Source of the DNA: a virus
Virus record (IMG/VR): IMGVR_UViG_3300030090_001223
Location: 1 to 37,743 of that record
Strand: one strand, 5' to 3'
Length of the DNA: 37,743 nt
Part shown: piece after piece, positions 23,066 through 29,212 of the stretch
How the letters are laid out: every line of letters starts with the position of its first letter
Numbering within the stretch: the stretch's first letter is position 1
The notes under the pieces: model-generated
What the model saw: only the letters and a program-made list of their open reading frames with translations
The model's database searches: none
Told to the model about the DNA's origin: nothing
Position numbers and translations under genes: made by a program

Positions 23066-23088
23066 AATCTTGTAGGATTTTATACTCT

Positions 23089-23514
23089 CTAACTCTCTTT
23101 CACCTCTTTAGCTGGTTTGACTTCTTTTCCGTTAGCGTCTAAAAACTTGTAGGAAGCTTTTATATTGATATCATAAGCATCTACTGAGACTCTAACCTTA
23201 GAAACATTTTTATAATTAGAACCTAGTTTCTCCATCTGTTTAGTAGTTAGAGTTGTTTTTTCATATTTAAAACCCTTCAAAGATTTTACATCTTTTCTAG
23301 TCTTATTCACGCTCTTTTTAATCTCAGAGTCTGTACAAAAGTCTACGTGAGATTCTCTCTCTTTCTTTTCTACTATCTCGCATTCGTTCTTTATAGATGC
23401 TGTATCTATTGAAACGCCTTTAGCTTCTAACTTTGCTAATAAGTCTAACTCTGATTGAGTGATTATTGTACCATTCATTTTAGTACTCTCTTTCTTTTCT
23501 TTTCTAGTTGTCAA
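23089..23514 (-). CDS. Palindrome-controlled early protein, TTG start (141 aa)
   Basis: The frame opens from an ATG at 23619, but that part is simply translation through two palindromic operators. A TTG at 23514 has GGGAGG 5 bases upstream, the strongest ribosome site around, so I start there; an internal ATG at 23478 is a second choice. The product contains MNGTIITQSELDLLAKLEAK, a Cys/Glu/Lys-rich middle, and a C-terminal beta-like part (KVRVSVDAYDINIKASYKFL). No DNA-binding motif is obvious. It has its own promoter and terminator, so it is separately controlled; it could be the regulator that binds the palindromes, but that is only a guess. Confidence 0.65.
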   Translation of the reverse strand: MTTRKEKKESTKMNGTIITQSELDLLAKLEAKGVSIDTASIKNECEIVEKKERESHVDFCTDSEIKKSVNKTRKDVKSLKGFKYEKTTLTTKQMEKLGSNYKNVSKVRVSVDAYDINIKASYKFLDANGKEVKPAKEVKES

Positions 23515-23536
23515 ATTTACCTCCCTTCCACCAAGT

Positions 23537-23585
23537 TGAGATTGAATCTCATTATCAATGTTATTGAGATTGAGTCTCAATAGCA
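23537..23585. promoter_or_regulatory. Palindromic operators A (23537-23557) and B (23565-23585)
   Basis: Two 21-bp imperfect palindromes with shared left half TGAGATTGA and right half of the form TCTCA(T/A)TA, centres 28 bp apart. They overlap the promoter of the 141-residue gene. The half-site form TGAnA-TGA...TCA-TnTCA resembles Fur-type boxes. Confidence 0.7.
23551..23580 (-). promoter_or_regulatory. Leftward promoter TTGAGA-18-GATAAT inside operators A and B
   Basis: The -35 (TTGAGA, 23580-23575) lies in palindrome B and the -10 (GATAAT, 23556-23551) in palindrome A; the TTG start with GGGAGG is about 37 bases downstream. A protein bound to either palindrome would block this promoter. 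The -10 differs from the TATATT of the other six promoters. Confidence 0.6.
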
Positions 23586-23701
23586 TTTCTAAGGACTTGG
23601 GTTTGGGTAAGTACTTCATTTCCCAAATTTACTACAATTCTATATAATATGCAAATAGTTTATAGAGAGAATTTTCTAGGTAGAACCCAGGTGGCTGCGA
23701 T

Positions 23702-23766
23702 TGAGATTGAGACTCATTCTCATTAAGTATAAAAAAGATCTGTACTGATATTGAGACTCAGTATCA
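23702..23766. promoter_or_regulatory. Palindromic operators C (23702-23722) and D (23746-23766)
   Basis: Two further 21-bp copies, both with the core TTGAGACTCA and both followed directly by TTAAGnATAA. Centres are 44 bp apart. On the plus strand each contains TTGAGA followed after 15 bases by TATAAA or CATAAT, a spacing too short for a normal promoter. Confidence 0.7.
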
Positions 23767-23852
23767 TTAAGCATAATCCTGGGTGTAGCACGTTACAAGT
23801 TACGAAATTTTAACTATATAAATCAAGTAATAAAAAATGCGATTTTTTCAAC

Positions 23853-23873
23853 TGAAATTGCGACTCAGTATCA
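23853..23873. promoter_or_regulatory. Palindromic operator E
   Basis: The fifth copy, with left half TGAAATTGCG and right half CTCAGTATCA (sharing CTCAGTATCA exactly with copy D), followed by ATAAGCA. It is the least perfect on its left side. Confidence 0.6.
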
Positions 23874-24014
23874 ATAAGCAGGGGAGGGGCTACGGCGGAA
23901 AAAAGAAGCACACACAAAATAGTGCTATTTTTTAGAATTTAGAAGTGTATTTTCTGCCTTCGTGTATAAGTAGGGTTAACATCACTATCCAATGTATGTC
24001 TATTTCGCTCAAAT

Positions 24015-24269
24015 TTACCTCATTTCGGAGTTTTTTTGATTTTTAGGTGTATAACTATGCATATTAAAGTTTTGGTAGTAAATTCGGCGTTCTACAAACT
24101 CATATTTTTGGTGTACAACGCACCAGTTGTTATGATTGACCCTTAAAAACGCATAAGAATGCTTATTTCCAAGAGAATCTTTTATAATAATAGCAGATGT
24201 ATTGGGATCACTGACAGTATTTATGCTGCAACCAGTACACAGCAACCACACAAAGAGTATTTTTTTCAT
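24015..24269 (-). CDS. Putative small lipoprotein (84 aa)
   Basis: The N-terminus MKKILFVWLLCTGCSINTVS is a short signal peptide with two Lys, a hydrophobic core and a Cys after Thr-Gly, close to a lipobox (a Cys instead of Leu at -3 is not ideal). The mature part is about 70 residues, with NKHSYAFLRVNHNNWCVVHQ and a Tyr/Asn-rich end. Its ATG overlaps the stop of the upstream gene (ATGA). Phage lipoproteins made early often block superinfection; a role in lysis (Rz1-like) is less likely as it lacks the Pro-rich body and an Rz partner. Function is inferred. Confidence 0.6.
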   Translation of the reverse strand: MKKILFVWLLCTGCSINTVSDPNTSAIIIKDSLGNKHSYAFLRVNHNNWCVVHQKYEFVERRIYYQNFNMHSYTPKNQKNSEMR

Positions 24270-24412
24270 TTTGACTTTTTTTCAACCTTTCTTTTTTTAT
24301 CAAGTTTTATATCTAGAGAATTATTACTTTTCCATTCTCCAAATATTTTTGTATAATTTTTTCTATACTTAGTATTATTTGTTACTCTACTCTTGTCTCC
24401 CTTGCCATTCAT
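24266..24412 (-). CDS. Small conserved MNGKGDKxR-type protein (48 aa)
   Basis: The first gene behind the leftward promoter at 24509-24537. The protein MNGKGDKSRVTNNTKYRKNY, then TKIFGEWKSNN, fits a miniprotein type I recall from many phages and bacteria (KGDxxR near the start, a Tyr/Asn-rich link and 'IFG' near residue 23). The tail is Lys-rich. GGAAAG is close to the start codon. The stop overlaps the ATG of the lipoprotein gene. Function of the type is unknown. Confidence 0.65.
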   Translation of the reverse strand: MNGKGDKSRVTNNTKYRKNYTKIFGEWKSNNSLDIKLDKKRKVEKKSK

Positions 24413-24461
24413 AGTCTTTCCAAATCTTTTTGCAAGTTATGTTAATAACTTGTTTTTTAAT

Positions 24462-24487
24462 AATATATATATATATATATTATATAT
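24462..24487. repeat. TA-rich tract at right edge of accessory block
   Basis: An alternating TA run in the leader between the leftward promoter at 24509-24537 and the 48-residue gene. It matches in position the tract at 18034-18066 behind the homologous promoter. Confidence 0.6.
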
Positions 24488-24508
24488 TTGACTGTTCTAG
24501 TTACTTAC

Positions 24509-24537
24509 AATATAAGTCTTATATAAGCTTTTGTCAA
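24509..24537 (-). promoter_or_regulatory. Leftward promoter TTGACA-17-TATATT (module R, inward)
   Basis: A perfect -35, 17-base spacer and TATATT on the minus strand, with a leader of about 90 bases before the 48-residue gene. Flanks CTTGTTGACAAAA and TATATTGTAAGTA match the plus-strand promoter at 17989-18017. It likely drives the lipoprotein genes and perhaps more of the leftward block. Confidence 0.8.
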
Positions 24538-24552
24538 CAAGTAATTTACTAC

Positions 24553-24581
24553 TTGACAAAAATACTTTTTAGAGTTATATT
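24553..24581 (+). promoter_or_regulatory. Rightward promoter TTGACA-17-TATATT, leaderless
   Basis: Perfect -35, 17-base spacer and TATATT; the -10 ends 6 bases before the ATG at 24588, so the expected transcription start is at the A of ATG. It drives the rightward early genes and forms a divergent pair with 24509-24537. Confidence 0.8.
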
Positions 24582-24587
24582 GAGTGT

Positions 24588-24782
24588 ATGGAAAATTATA
24601 AAAAGCAACACGCACGTCTACACTGTGCCAACTGGGATGCTGGTAAGTGTCTAGGCTGTGATATGGAGACTAAAGAGAACAGGTTAATATTGCGTATAGA
24701 TTCTGATAAAGAAAACAAAGAGTGTGTTGTAGACAAAGGATGTGCCTACTTTGATAGAGTAGTGGTACCAGGTATAGTATGA
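24588..24782 (+). CDS. Cys-rich small early protein (64 aa)
   Basis: First gene of the rightward early operon, with no ribosome site, as expected for a leaderless mRNA. Five cysteines (13, 21, 24, 46, 52) are laid out as HCANWDAGKCLGC, a linker with IDSD, then ECVVDKGCAYFD; I recall phage miniproteins with the same 'C.NW..G.CLG ... C....G.C.YF' pattern. Metal binding is likely. Its stop overlaps the next ATG (ATGA). Function unknown; as a first early product it may act on a host target. Confidence 0.7.
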   Translation: MENYKKQHARLHCANWDAGKCLGCDMETKENRLILRIDSDKENKECVVDKGCAYFDRVVVPGIV

Positions 24783-24994
24783 AAAAGGTAAGTCCAAAAA
24801 AGATAAAATTCCTAGAACAGATAATAAACGATGTAATCGTTAGTTCCAATCGCTATAGAGGATCTGCTACATACCATTCAGAGCCAATGTGGGGTTGGGG
24901 AAAGGAAGAATCAAGTGAGAGAAAAAGAAGTAATCAATGCGATAGAGAAAGCTTATCCAAAAATGATGAAGAGGTTCAACCAGATAACGGATGA
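24779..24994 (+). CDS. Small early protein (71 aa)
   Basis: Starts in an ATGA overlap with the previous gene. The first 45 residues look genuine (KKVSPKKIKFLEQIINDVIV, SATYHSEPMWGWGKEE); the remaining part overlaps the next gene in another frame for 80 bases and may simply be read-through. Function unknown. Confidence 0.5.
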   Translation: MKKVSPKKIKFLEQIINDVIVSSNRYRGSATYHSEPMWGWGKEESSERKRSNQCDRESLSKNDEEVQPDNG

Positions 24995-25265
24995 ACAATA
25001 TAAGTTGTTTTGTAGAAAACAGTATGACTATGGTAGCGGCAATATAACTCTAGGAGGAGACCTAGAGAACGATGACGATAGAATGTTTGCTTTGACAGCT
25101 TTAGTTATACGAATGAATGACAAAGTTAATAGATTAAAGAACATTATTGTAAAGCATAGAGGTAATAATGCTGTTGCAGATGAAACCTACCTAGATGCAT
25201 TTCGTGATTTATCTATTTATGGAGTAATTGCTCAACTTGTCTCTGAGAAAGAGTGGGGCAAATGA
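24915..25265 (+). CDS. DUF1599/Nmad1-like protein (116 aa)
   Basis: Start is GTG with AAGGAAG 6 bases upstream. The all-helical sequence has the family's conserved set: KQYDYGSGNI (Asp38-Tyr-Gly), RMNDKVNRL (Arg66, Asp69, Lys70) and DETYLDAFRDLSIYGVI (Glu90, Asp94, Asp98, Tyr102). The family is named 'nucleotide modification associated domain 1' (DUF1599) and is common in phages. The Glu/Asp arrangement recalls all-alpha NTP pyrophosphatases such as MazG. A role in handling a modified or unwanted nucleotide is a family-level prediction. It ends in an ATGA overlap with a small gene. Confidence 0.75.
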   Translation: MREKEVINAIEKAYPKMMKRFNQITDEQYKLFCRKQYDYGSGNITLGGDLENDDDRMFALTALVIRMNDKVNRLKNIIVKHRGNNAVADETYLDAFRDLSIYGVIAQLVSEKEWGK

Positions 25266-25351
25266 GAAAGTTATACTACTTAGTAGAAGCCTTAGTGATA
25301 AAAGCAATGTTAAAAATATTAAGGATAGGTAAAAAAAATGAAATGGACTAA
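25262..25351 (+). CDS. Possible 29-aa hydrophobic peptide
   Basis: An ATGA overlap with the previous gene and a run into the next gene (14-base overlap) suggest a coupled mini-gene: MRKLYYLVEALVIKAMLKIL followed by RIGKKNEMD. It has a short hydrophobic helix flanked by Lys/Arg. It may instead be a translated leader that carries ribosomes to the exonuclease gene. Confidence 0.4.
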   Translation: MRKLYYLVEALVIKAMLKILRIGKKNEMD

Positions 25352-26300
25352 TCAAGAAGTAAAAATACTTAAACAGTATTCAACTACTGCTAAAACTATG
25401 TCTGATATTCACAATGACTTAGCTGCTTTTGGTTACGACAGAACGTATAAGGCTGTAACAAGAAAAATAGAGTCAATGCGTTTAAACAAACCATTTAAAA
25501 AGATGAATATTGTTAACCTGCCTAAGATATTGATTTTAGATATTGAGACTACCCCTATAGCTGTGTGGGCTTGGAGCCTTGGGAAACAGTATATTAGTCC
25601 AATGAGTATAATGAAAGACGAAAACAATAAATCTATGGATTGGTATGTGCTTAGTTGGTCTGCAAAATGGCTATATGATGATAAAGTATTAAGCGATGTA
25701 GTTACACCTAAAGAAGCTAGAGATAGAAATGATAAAAGGATTATGGACTCTGTGTGGAGGTTGCTAGATCAGGCAGATATAGTAATTGCTCACAATGGAG
25801 ACAAGTTTGATTTGAGAAAATTAAAAGCAAGATTTATTGCTAACGCTATGATACCACCTATGCCATATAAAACAATAGATACGCTTAAGGTTGCAAGAAA
25901 AGAGTTTGCATTTAGTTCTAATAAACAGGATTATATTACTAAATTCTTAGGACTAGAAGAAAAGCTAGACACAGAGTTTCAATTATGGTTAGACTGTATG
26001 AACGGAGATGAAAAAGCTTTAGAAAGAATGGAGAGGTATAATAAAACAGATGTTGTTGGTCTGGAAGAGATGTACCTTAAGTTAAGACCTTATATTAAAA
26101 ACCATCCGAACATAGCTGTAATGATGGATGAGAATGTTTGTTCTGTTTGTGGTAGCGACTCTTTAGTAGAGACTGGTAAATTTTATCATACTGGAGCAAG
26201 TAAATATGAAATATTTTACTGTGAAGGATGCATGTCTCCACACATTAGAGGAAAGAGTAATATGCTGCAAACAAATGTTAACACTAGGTCTTCTTCTTGA
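25338..26300 (+). CDS. DEDDy 3'-5' exonuclease with N-terminal HTH-like and C-terminal zinc ribbon
   Basis: Residues 1-52 resemble a Myb/SANT- or homeodomain-like helix-turn-helix (TNQEVKILKQYSTTAKTMSD, then RTYKAVTRKIESMRL). Residues 62-255 form an RNase H-like exonuclease: ExoI ILDIETTP (Asp68, Glu70), ExoII AHNGDKFDLRKL (Asp158), ExoIII YNKTDVVGLEEMY (Tyr234, Asp238). The C-terminus has CSVCG (268-271) and CEGC (295-298), a zinc ribbon. The organisation is similar to YprB-type predicted exonucleases. No polymerase domain is attached, so it may proofread in trans, process recombination ends or degrade host nucleic acid. Confidence 0.85.
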   Translation: MKWTNQEVKILKQYSTTAKTMSDIHNDLAAFGYDRTYKAVTRKIESMRLNKPFKKMNIVNLPKILILDIETTPIAVWAWSLGKQYISPMSIMKDENNKSMDWYVLSWSAKWLYDDKVLSDVVTPKEARDRNDKRIMDSVWRLLDQADIVIAHNGDKFDLRKLKARFIANAMIPPMPYKTIDTLKVARKEFAFSSNKQDYITKFLGLEEKLDTEFQLWLDCMNGDEKALERMERYNKTDVVGLEEMYLKLRPYIKNHPNIAVMMDENVCSVCGSDSLVETGKFYHTGASKYEIFYCEGCMSPHIRGKSNMLQTNVNTRSSS

Positions 26301-26325
26301 CTTTATGTGTAAAATCGCTTATATT
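26297..26325 (+). promoter_or_regulatory. Rightward promoter TTGACT-17-TATATT, nearly leaderless
   Basis: TTGACT, 17 bases, TATATT, overlapping the end of the exonuclease gene. The -10 ends 9 bases before the ATG of the small terminase gene, so the leader would be 0-3 bases. No ribosome site is present. Confidence 0.75.
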
Positions 26326-26334
26326 GTATTATAG

Positions 26335-27102
26335 ATGATTACTCGTAAAATAAATAAGATTAATCATTTTATATACAAAGATATAGAAGAGTTCAAGAGG
26401 TACAATTCCAATATTGATGTTAAATATAATTGGAGGGATGGTACCGAAGGTAACTGGGTAGTTTCAGACGATGGTCAGGTTTGTCAAGTTTTGAAACGAG
26501 GGAAGTTAAAAGCATCTGGGTCTGATAAAGTTATTAAAAATTATATCAGAGTACCTCTTGGAACTTTTGTGTGTACAGATAAAACTAAGATGGAGGGTGA
26601 TCCTAAAAAAAACCTTTATTCGTTTGGCTTGGCTAATACTAATGCCTATAAGCACAAAATTGAGAAAAAGAAAACCACACAAAGAGAGTTTTTGTTTGCT
26701 CAGTTTGTTGCAAAAGGCACTGATTTAGTAGATGCTTTTTTAAAAGCATATCCGACTGAAAACAGGAGGTACGCTGAGAGTCAAGCCAAAATTTTATTAA
26801 AAGCAAAAAGGATACAAAAGTTGATTAGAGAAGAAATAGACAAGGTTTTAGTAGATGCGGACATTACACCTTTGTACTTACTAGAGCAAATGAAATCAAT
26901 AGTGGATGGTCAAAACTCAAATGACAGAGATAAGATACAAGCTATTAAAACATTAATGCAAATTACTGGAATGATGGATACTGAGAAAAGAACAGAATCA
27001 GTAGCTGTATTCCAAGGTTTTACAAAGGAACAATTAGATGCAATCGGCTCAGGACAAGTCAAACAAATTGCAAGCGCTGAAAGAGAAGTTGACGTCAAGT
27101 AG
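26335..27102 (+). CDS. terS: Terminase small subunit (DNA recognition)
   Basis: 255 residues. The N-terminal half (about 1-110) is basic and beta-rich (KYNWRDGTEGNWVVSDDGQV) and may bind DNA. Residues about 118-165 hold the helical pattern of small terminases (FVAKGTDLVDAFLKAYPTEN, then RYAESQAKILLKAKRIQKLI), where repeated 'A...AYP...A...A..LL....I..LI' is typical. The C-terminus ends in a helix plus a flexible tail. It marks DNA for packaging and hands it to the large subunit, two genes downstream. Translation probably starts on a leaderless mRNA. Confidence 0.8.
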   Translation: MITRKINKINHFIYKDIEEFKRYNSNIDVKYNWRDGTEGNWVVSDDGQVCQVLKRGKLKASGSDKVIKNYIRVPLGTFVCTDKTKMEGDPKKNLYSFGLANTNAYKHKIEKKKTTQREFLFAQFVAKGTDLVDAFLKAYPTENRRYAESQAKILLKAKRIQKLIREEIDKVLVDADITPLYLLEQMKSIVDGQNSNDRDKIQAIKTLMQITGMMDTEKRTESVAVFQGFTKEQLDAIGSGQVKQIASAEREVDVK

Positions 27103-27262
27103 CTGCAAACTTTGTGGAAATAGTTTATTTCCAAAATCTTATATAATACATAATTTAGAAAATAAAAAATATTACGTTGAATGTTCTAGCTGCTTAACAG
27201 TTTACACACATAAGTTAGAAATAAAGTATGTTGGTATGCCAGATGTTCACGGAGTAAGTTAG
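27038..27262 (+). CDS. Zinc-ribbon protein overlapping terminase small subunit (74 aa)
   Basis: AAAGGA lies 8 bases before ATG 27038, inside the terminase gene (65-base overlap). TTG codons at 27068 and 27089 are alternative starts. The product has CKLC (about 23-26) and CSSC (about 49-52) around YIIHNLENKKYYVE, a classical zinc ribbon. Position between packaging genes suggests a DNA- or terminase-binding accessory, but there is no direct evidence. Confidence 0.6.
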   Translation: MQSAQDKSNKLQALKEKLTSSSCKLCGNSLFPKSYIIHNLENKKYYVECSSCLTVYTHKLEIKYVGMPDVHGVS

Positions 27263-27296
27263 TTTATTTTACAATTATTAAAAATAAAGGAAGATA

Positions 27297-27641
27297 ATGA
27301 AGTTAGCTGTATATGGAACACTTAGGGCTGGTTCTAAGAATACTGGTATTGTTAAAAACTCTTCTTTGGTGTACCCAGGACACGAAAGCTTTCCAGCGGT
27401 TATACACAATAAAAAAGGTTCTGGAACCGTAGTAGAGGTTCATAATGTATCAGAGGAAGATTTAGTAAGGTATGATATGTATGAAGGTATAAGTTCTGGA
27501 TTGTATAGAAGAGTTAGAGTTGAAGTAGATATGGATGATGGCTCAAAAGAAAAAGTTTGGATTTATGTAGCAGGGGATGAGTTAATGCAAAAAAGCAATA
27601 TGTTTAGAGTAATTCAAAGTGGAGACTGGTACAATAGATAA
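27297..27641 (+). CDS. Gamma-glutamylcyclotransferase-fold (AIG2-like) protein
   Basis: 114 residues with the family's N-terminal MKLAVYGTLRAGSKN (Tyr6-Gly-Thr-Leu-Arg), which binds the gamma-glutamyl group, and YDMYEGISSGLYRRVRVEV, in which Glu63 fits the catalytic acid that follows 'Y' and precedes 'Y.R..V.V'. Such enzymes release a gamma-glutamyl amine or peptide as 5-oxoproline and the free amine. In the phage context it is a natural reverse or trimming partner for the amidoligase and amidotransferase encoded at 18068-20810. AAAGGAAG lies 4 bases before ATG. It sits oddly between the two terminase subunits and overlaps the start of the large subunit. Confidence 0.85.
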   Translation: MKLAVYGTLRAGSKNTGIVKNSSLVYPGHESFPAVIHNKKGSGTVVEVHNVSEEDLVRYDMYEGISSGLYRRVRVEVDMDDGSKEKVWIYVAGDELMQKSNMFRVIQSGDWYNR

Positions 27642-29205
27642 TTTTAATATAAACTCAAGCGGTCTTTCAGAAAAAGAAAGAGTTTTAAATATAGTTTCAA
27701 AAGATTTAATTGCTTTTGGTCAACTGTTTTTACCAGATGACTTTATGAAATCATCTCCAGCTCCATTTCATTACGAAGTTGGAAATAAACTACTAGACAA
27801 AAGTATTAGAAAGCTGTGCGTAGTTCTACCAAGAGGTCATTCTAAATCAACAATGGCTAAAGCTGCTCTGTTGCATAAAATTTATTTTAATCCACAAGGC
27901 AAAAAAGAATTTGCTGCTTGGGTTTCTGAAGAACAGGGACAAGCAGTTGACCACTTAAAATATATAAAAAATCACATTGAGTATAACAATGCTCTTAATT
28001 ATTATTTTGGAGATATGATTGGAGAAAAGTGGACTGAAAAAGAAATAACTACTAGTCGTGGTGACAGAATAATTGCAAAGGGAACTAGTCAAAGATTGCG
28101 TGGTAGGTCTGAGCTTGGAACTAGATATACAAATATTATTTTAGATGACTTTGAATCTGAGTTAAATACAAAAACTCCAGATAGAAGAAGAGAGATTAAA
28201 GAGTGGTTGATGTCAACTGTCTATCCATCTTTAGAAGAATCAAAGGGCAACGAGGGATCCATCTGGTTAATTGGCACTATCGTACATTACGATTCAGCAT
28301 TACAGGCTATATACGATGGATATCTTGAAGCCCAAGAAAAAAATAGTAAATACACTTGGGATGTAATCTTTCATAGAGCATTAGAAGATGGTAAGCCTTT
28401 GTGGGGTTCTTATTTTAGTAAGAATAAAATAAATGAAATACGAAAAGATTATGAAAACGTAGGTCAGTTACACAAGTTTGCTCAGGAGTATATGAATGAT
28501 GCTAGGGACTTGGCTACTGCTAAATTTAAAATAGACAAGCTGCAACATCATGATTATCAAGTTGTTTCTGGGGACAATCAAGTATACTTAAAAGATAAAA
28601 ACACTATCATTCCAGTTAATGTTTACGTTGGTGTTGATTTAGCTTACGAAGCAAATGCTAATAATGACTATCAAGTTATTATGGTTACTGCTGTAGACAG
28701 TGAAAAAAATTATTACATATTAGATTACTATCATGAGCATTTACCGCTTTATGAAATGCCACAAAAAATATTTGAATACGCAAAAATGTATTCTCCAGTT
28801 AGAAGAGTTAACGTTGAACACGTAGGAGCACAGGGAATTATAAAAGATTCAGTTAACAAAATGGGTGGCTTTGATAGAAAAATGGCTCCTGGTATTGCGA
28901 GAGGAGTTAGACCTCCTAACGGAATAAAAAAAGAAGATAGATTAGAATCTTTACTTTGTCCCATAGTAAACAGGGGAAAGTTATTTCATAGAAAAGTTCA
29001 TCAAGAAATAGTGGATGAAATGTTTCATTTTCCAAAAGGAAAGAACGATGACCTTTTAGATGGTCTTTGGTATTCAATAACTAATGCAAGGTCTCCTTTG
29101 AGCGGCAAGTTTGAATCTAATGATTTTATTGCAGAAAGTAAACAAAATCATAAAAAAACTAAGAAATCTGTGTTAAGAAGTTGGGTTACTGGACAAAGAT
29201 TATAA
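27619..29205 (+). CDS. terL: Terminase large subunit (ATPase and nuclease)
   Basis: 528 residues. ATPase: VVLPRGHSKSTMAK (68-81) as Walker A variant, NIILDDFESE (172-181) as Walker B plus catalytic Glu. Nuclease: VYVGVDLAY with Asp340, VNVEHVGAQG with Glu400, and KNDDLLDGLWY with Asp477/478. It pumps DNA into the procapsid and cuts the concatemer. The start is a GTG at 27619 inside the end of the upstream gene; there is no ATG within the first 40 residues, and the ribosome site is poor, so coupled translation is likely. The motor motifs leave no doubt about identity. Confidence 0.97.
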   Translation: METGTIDNFNINSSGLSEKERVLNIVSKDLIAFGQLFLPDDFMKSSPAPFHYEVGNKLLDKSIRKLCVVLPRGHSKSTMAKAALLHKIYFNPQGKKEFAAWVSEEQGQAVDHLKYIKNHIEYNNALNYYFGDMIGEKWTEKEITTSRGDRIIAKGTSQRLRGRSELGTRYTNIILDDFESELNTKTPDRRREIKEWLMSTVYPSLEESKGNEGSIWLIGTIVHYDSALQAIYDGYLEAQEKNSKYTWDVIFHRALEDGKPLWGSYFSKNKINEIRKDYENVGQLHKFAQEYMNDARDLATAKFKIDKLQHHDYQVVSGDNQVYLKDKNTIIPVNVYVGVDLAYEANANNDYQVIMVTAVDSEKNYYILDYYHEHLPLYEMPQKIFEYAKMYSPVRRVNVEHVGAQGIIKDSVNKMGGFDRKMAPGIARGVRPPNGIKKEDRLESLLCPIVNRGKLFHRKVHQEIVDEMFHFPKGKNDDLLDGLWYSITNARSPLSGKFESNDFIAESKQNHKKTKKSVLRSWVTGQRL

Positions 29206-29212
29206 AAAACTC

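Larger units (their letters stand above)
23525..24014. other. Non-coding region of about 490 bases with five operators
   Basis: No plausible gene on either strand. It holds palindromes A-E and their promoter, some GC-richer patches unusual for this genome (AACCCAGGTGGCTGCG near 23685, CAGGGGAGGGGCTACGGCGG near 23880), and a weak stem AAAATAG/CTATTTT at 23916-23931. It could be a control region, an origin of replication with iteron-like sites, or both. Confidence 0.6.

Noticed and set aside
23707-23777. Plus-strand promoters in palindromes C and D (TTGAGA-15-TATAAA and TTGAGA-15-CATAAT)
   Set aside because: A 15-base spacer is too short for efficient initiation and there is no gene downstream on that strand before 24588; kept only as a remark on the operators.
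23916-23931. Possible bidirectional terminator AAAATAG/CTATTTT
   Set aside because: The stem is AT-only apart from one pair, with a 2-base loop; too weak to call.
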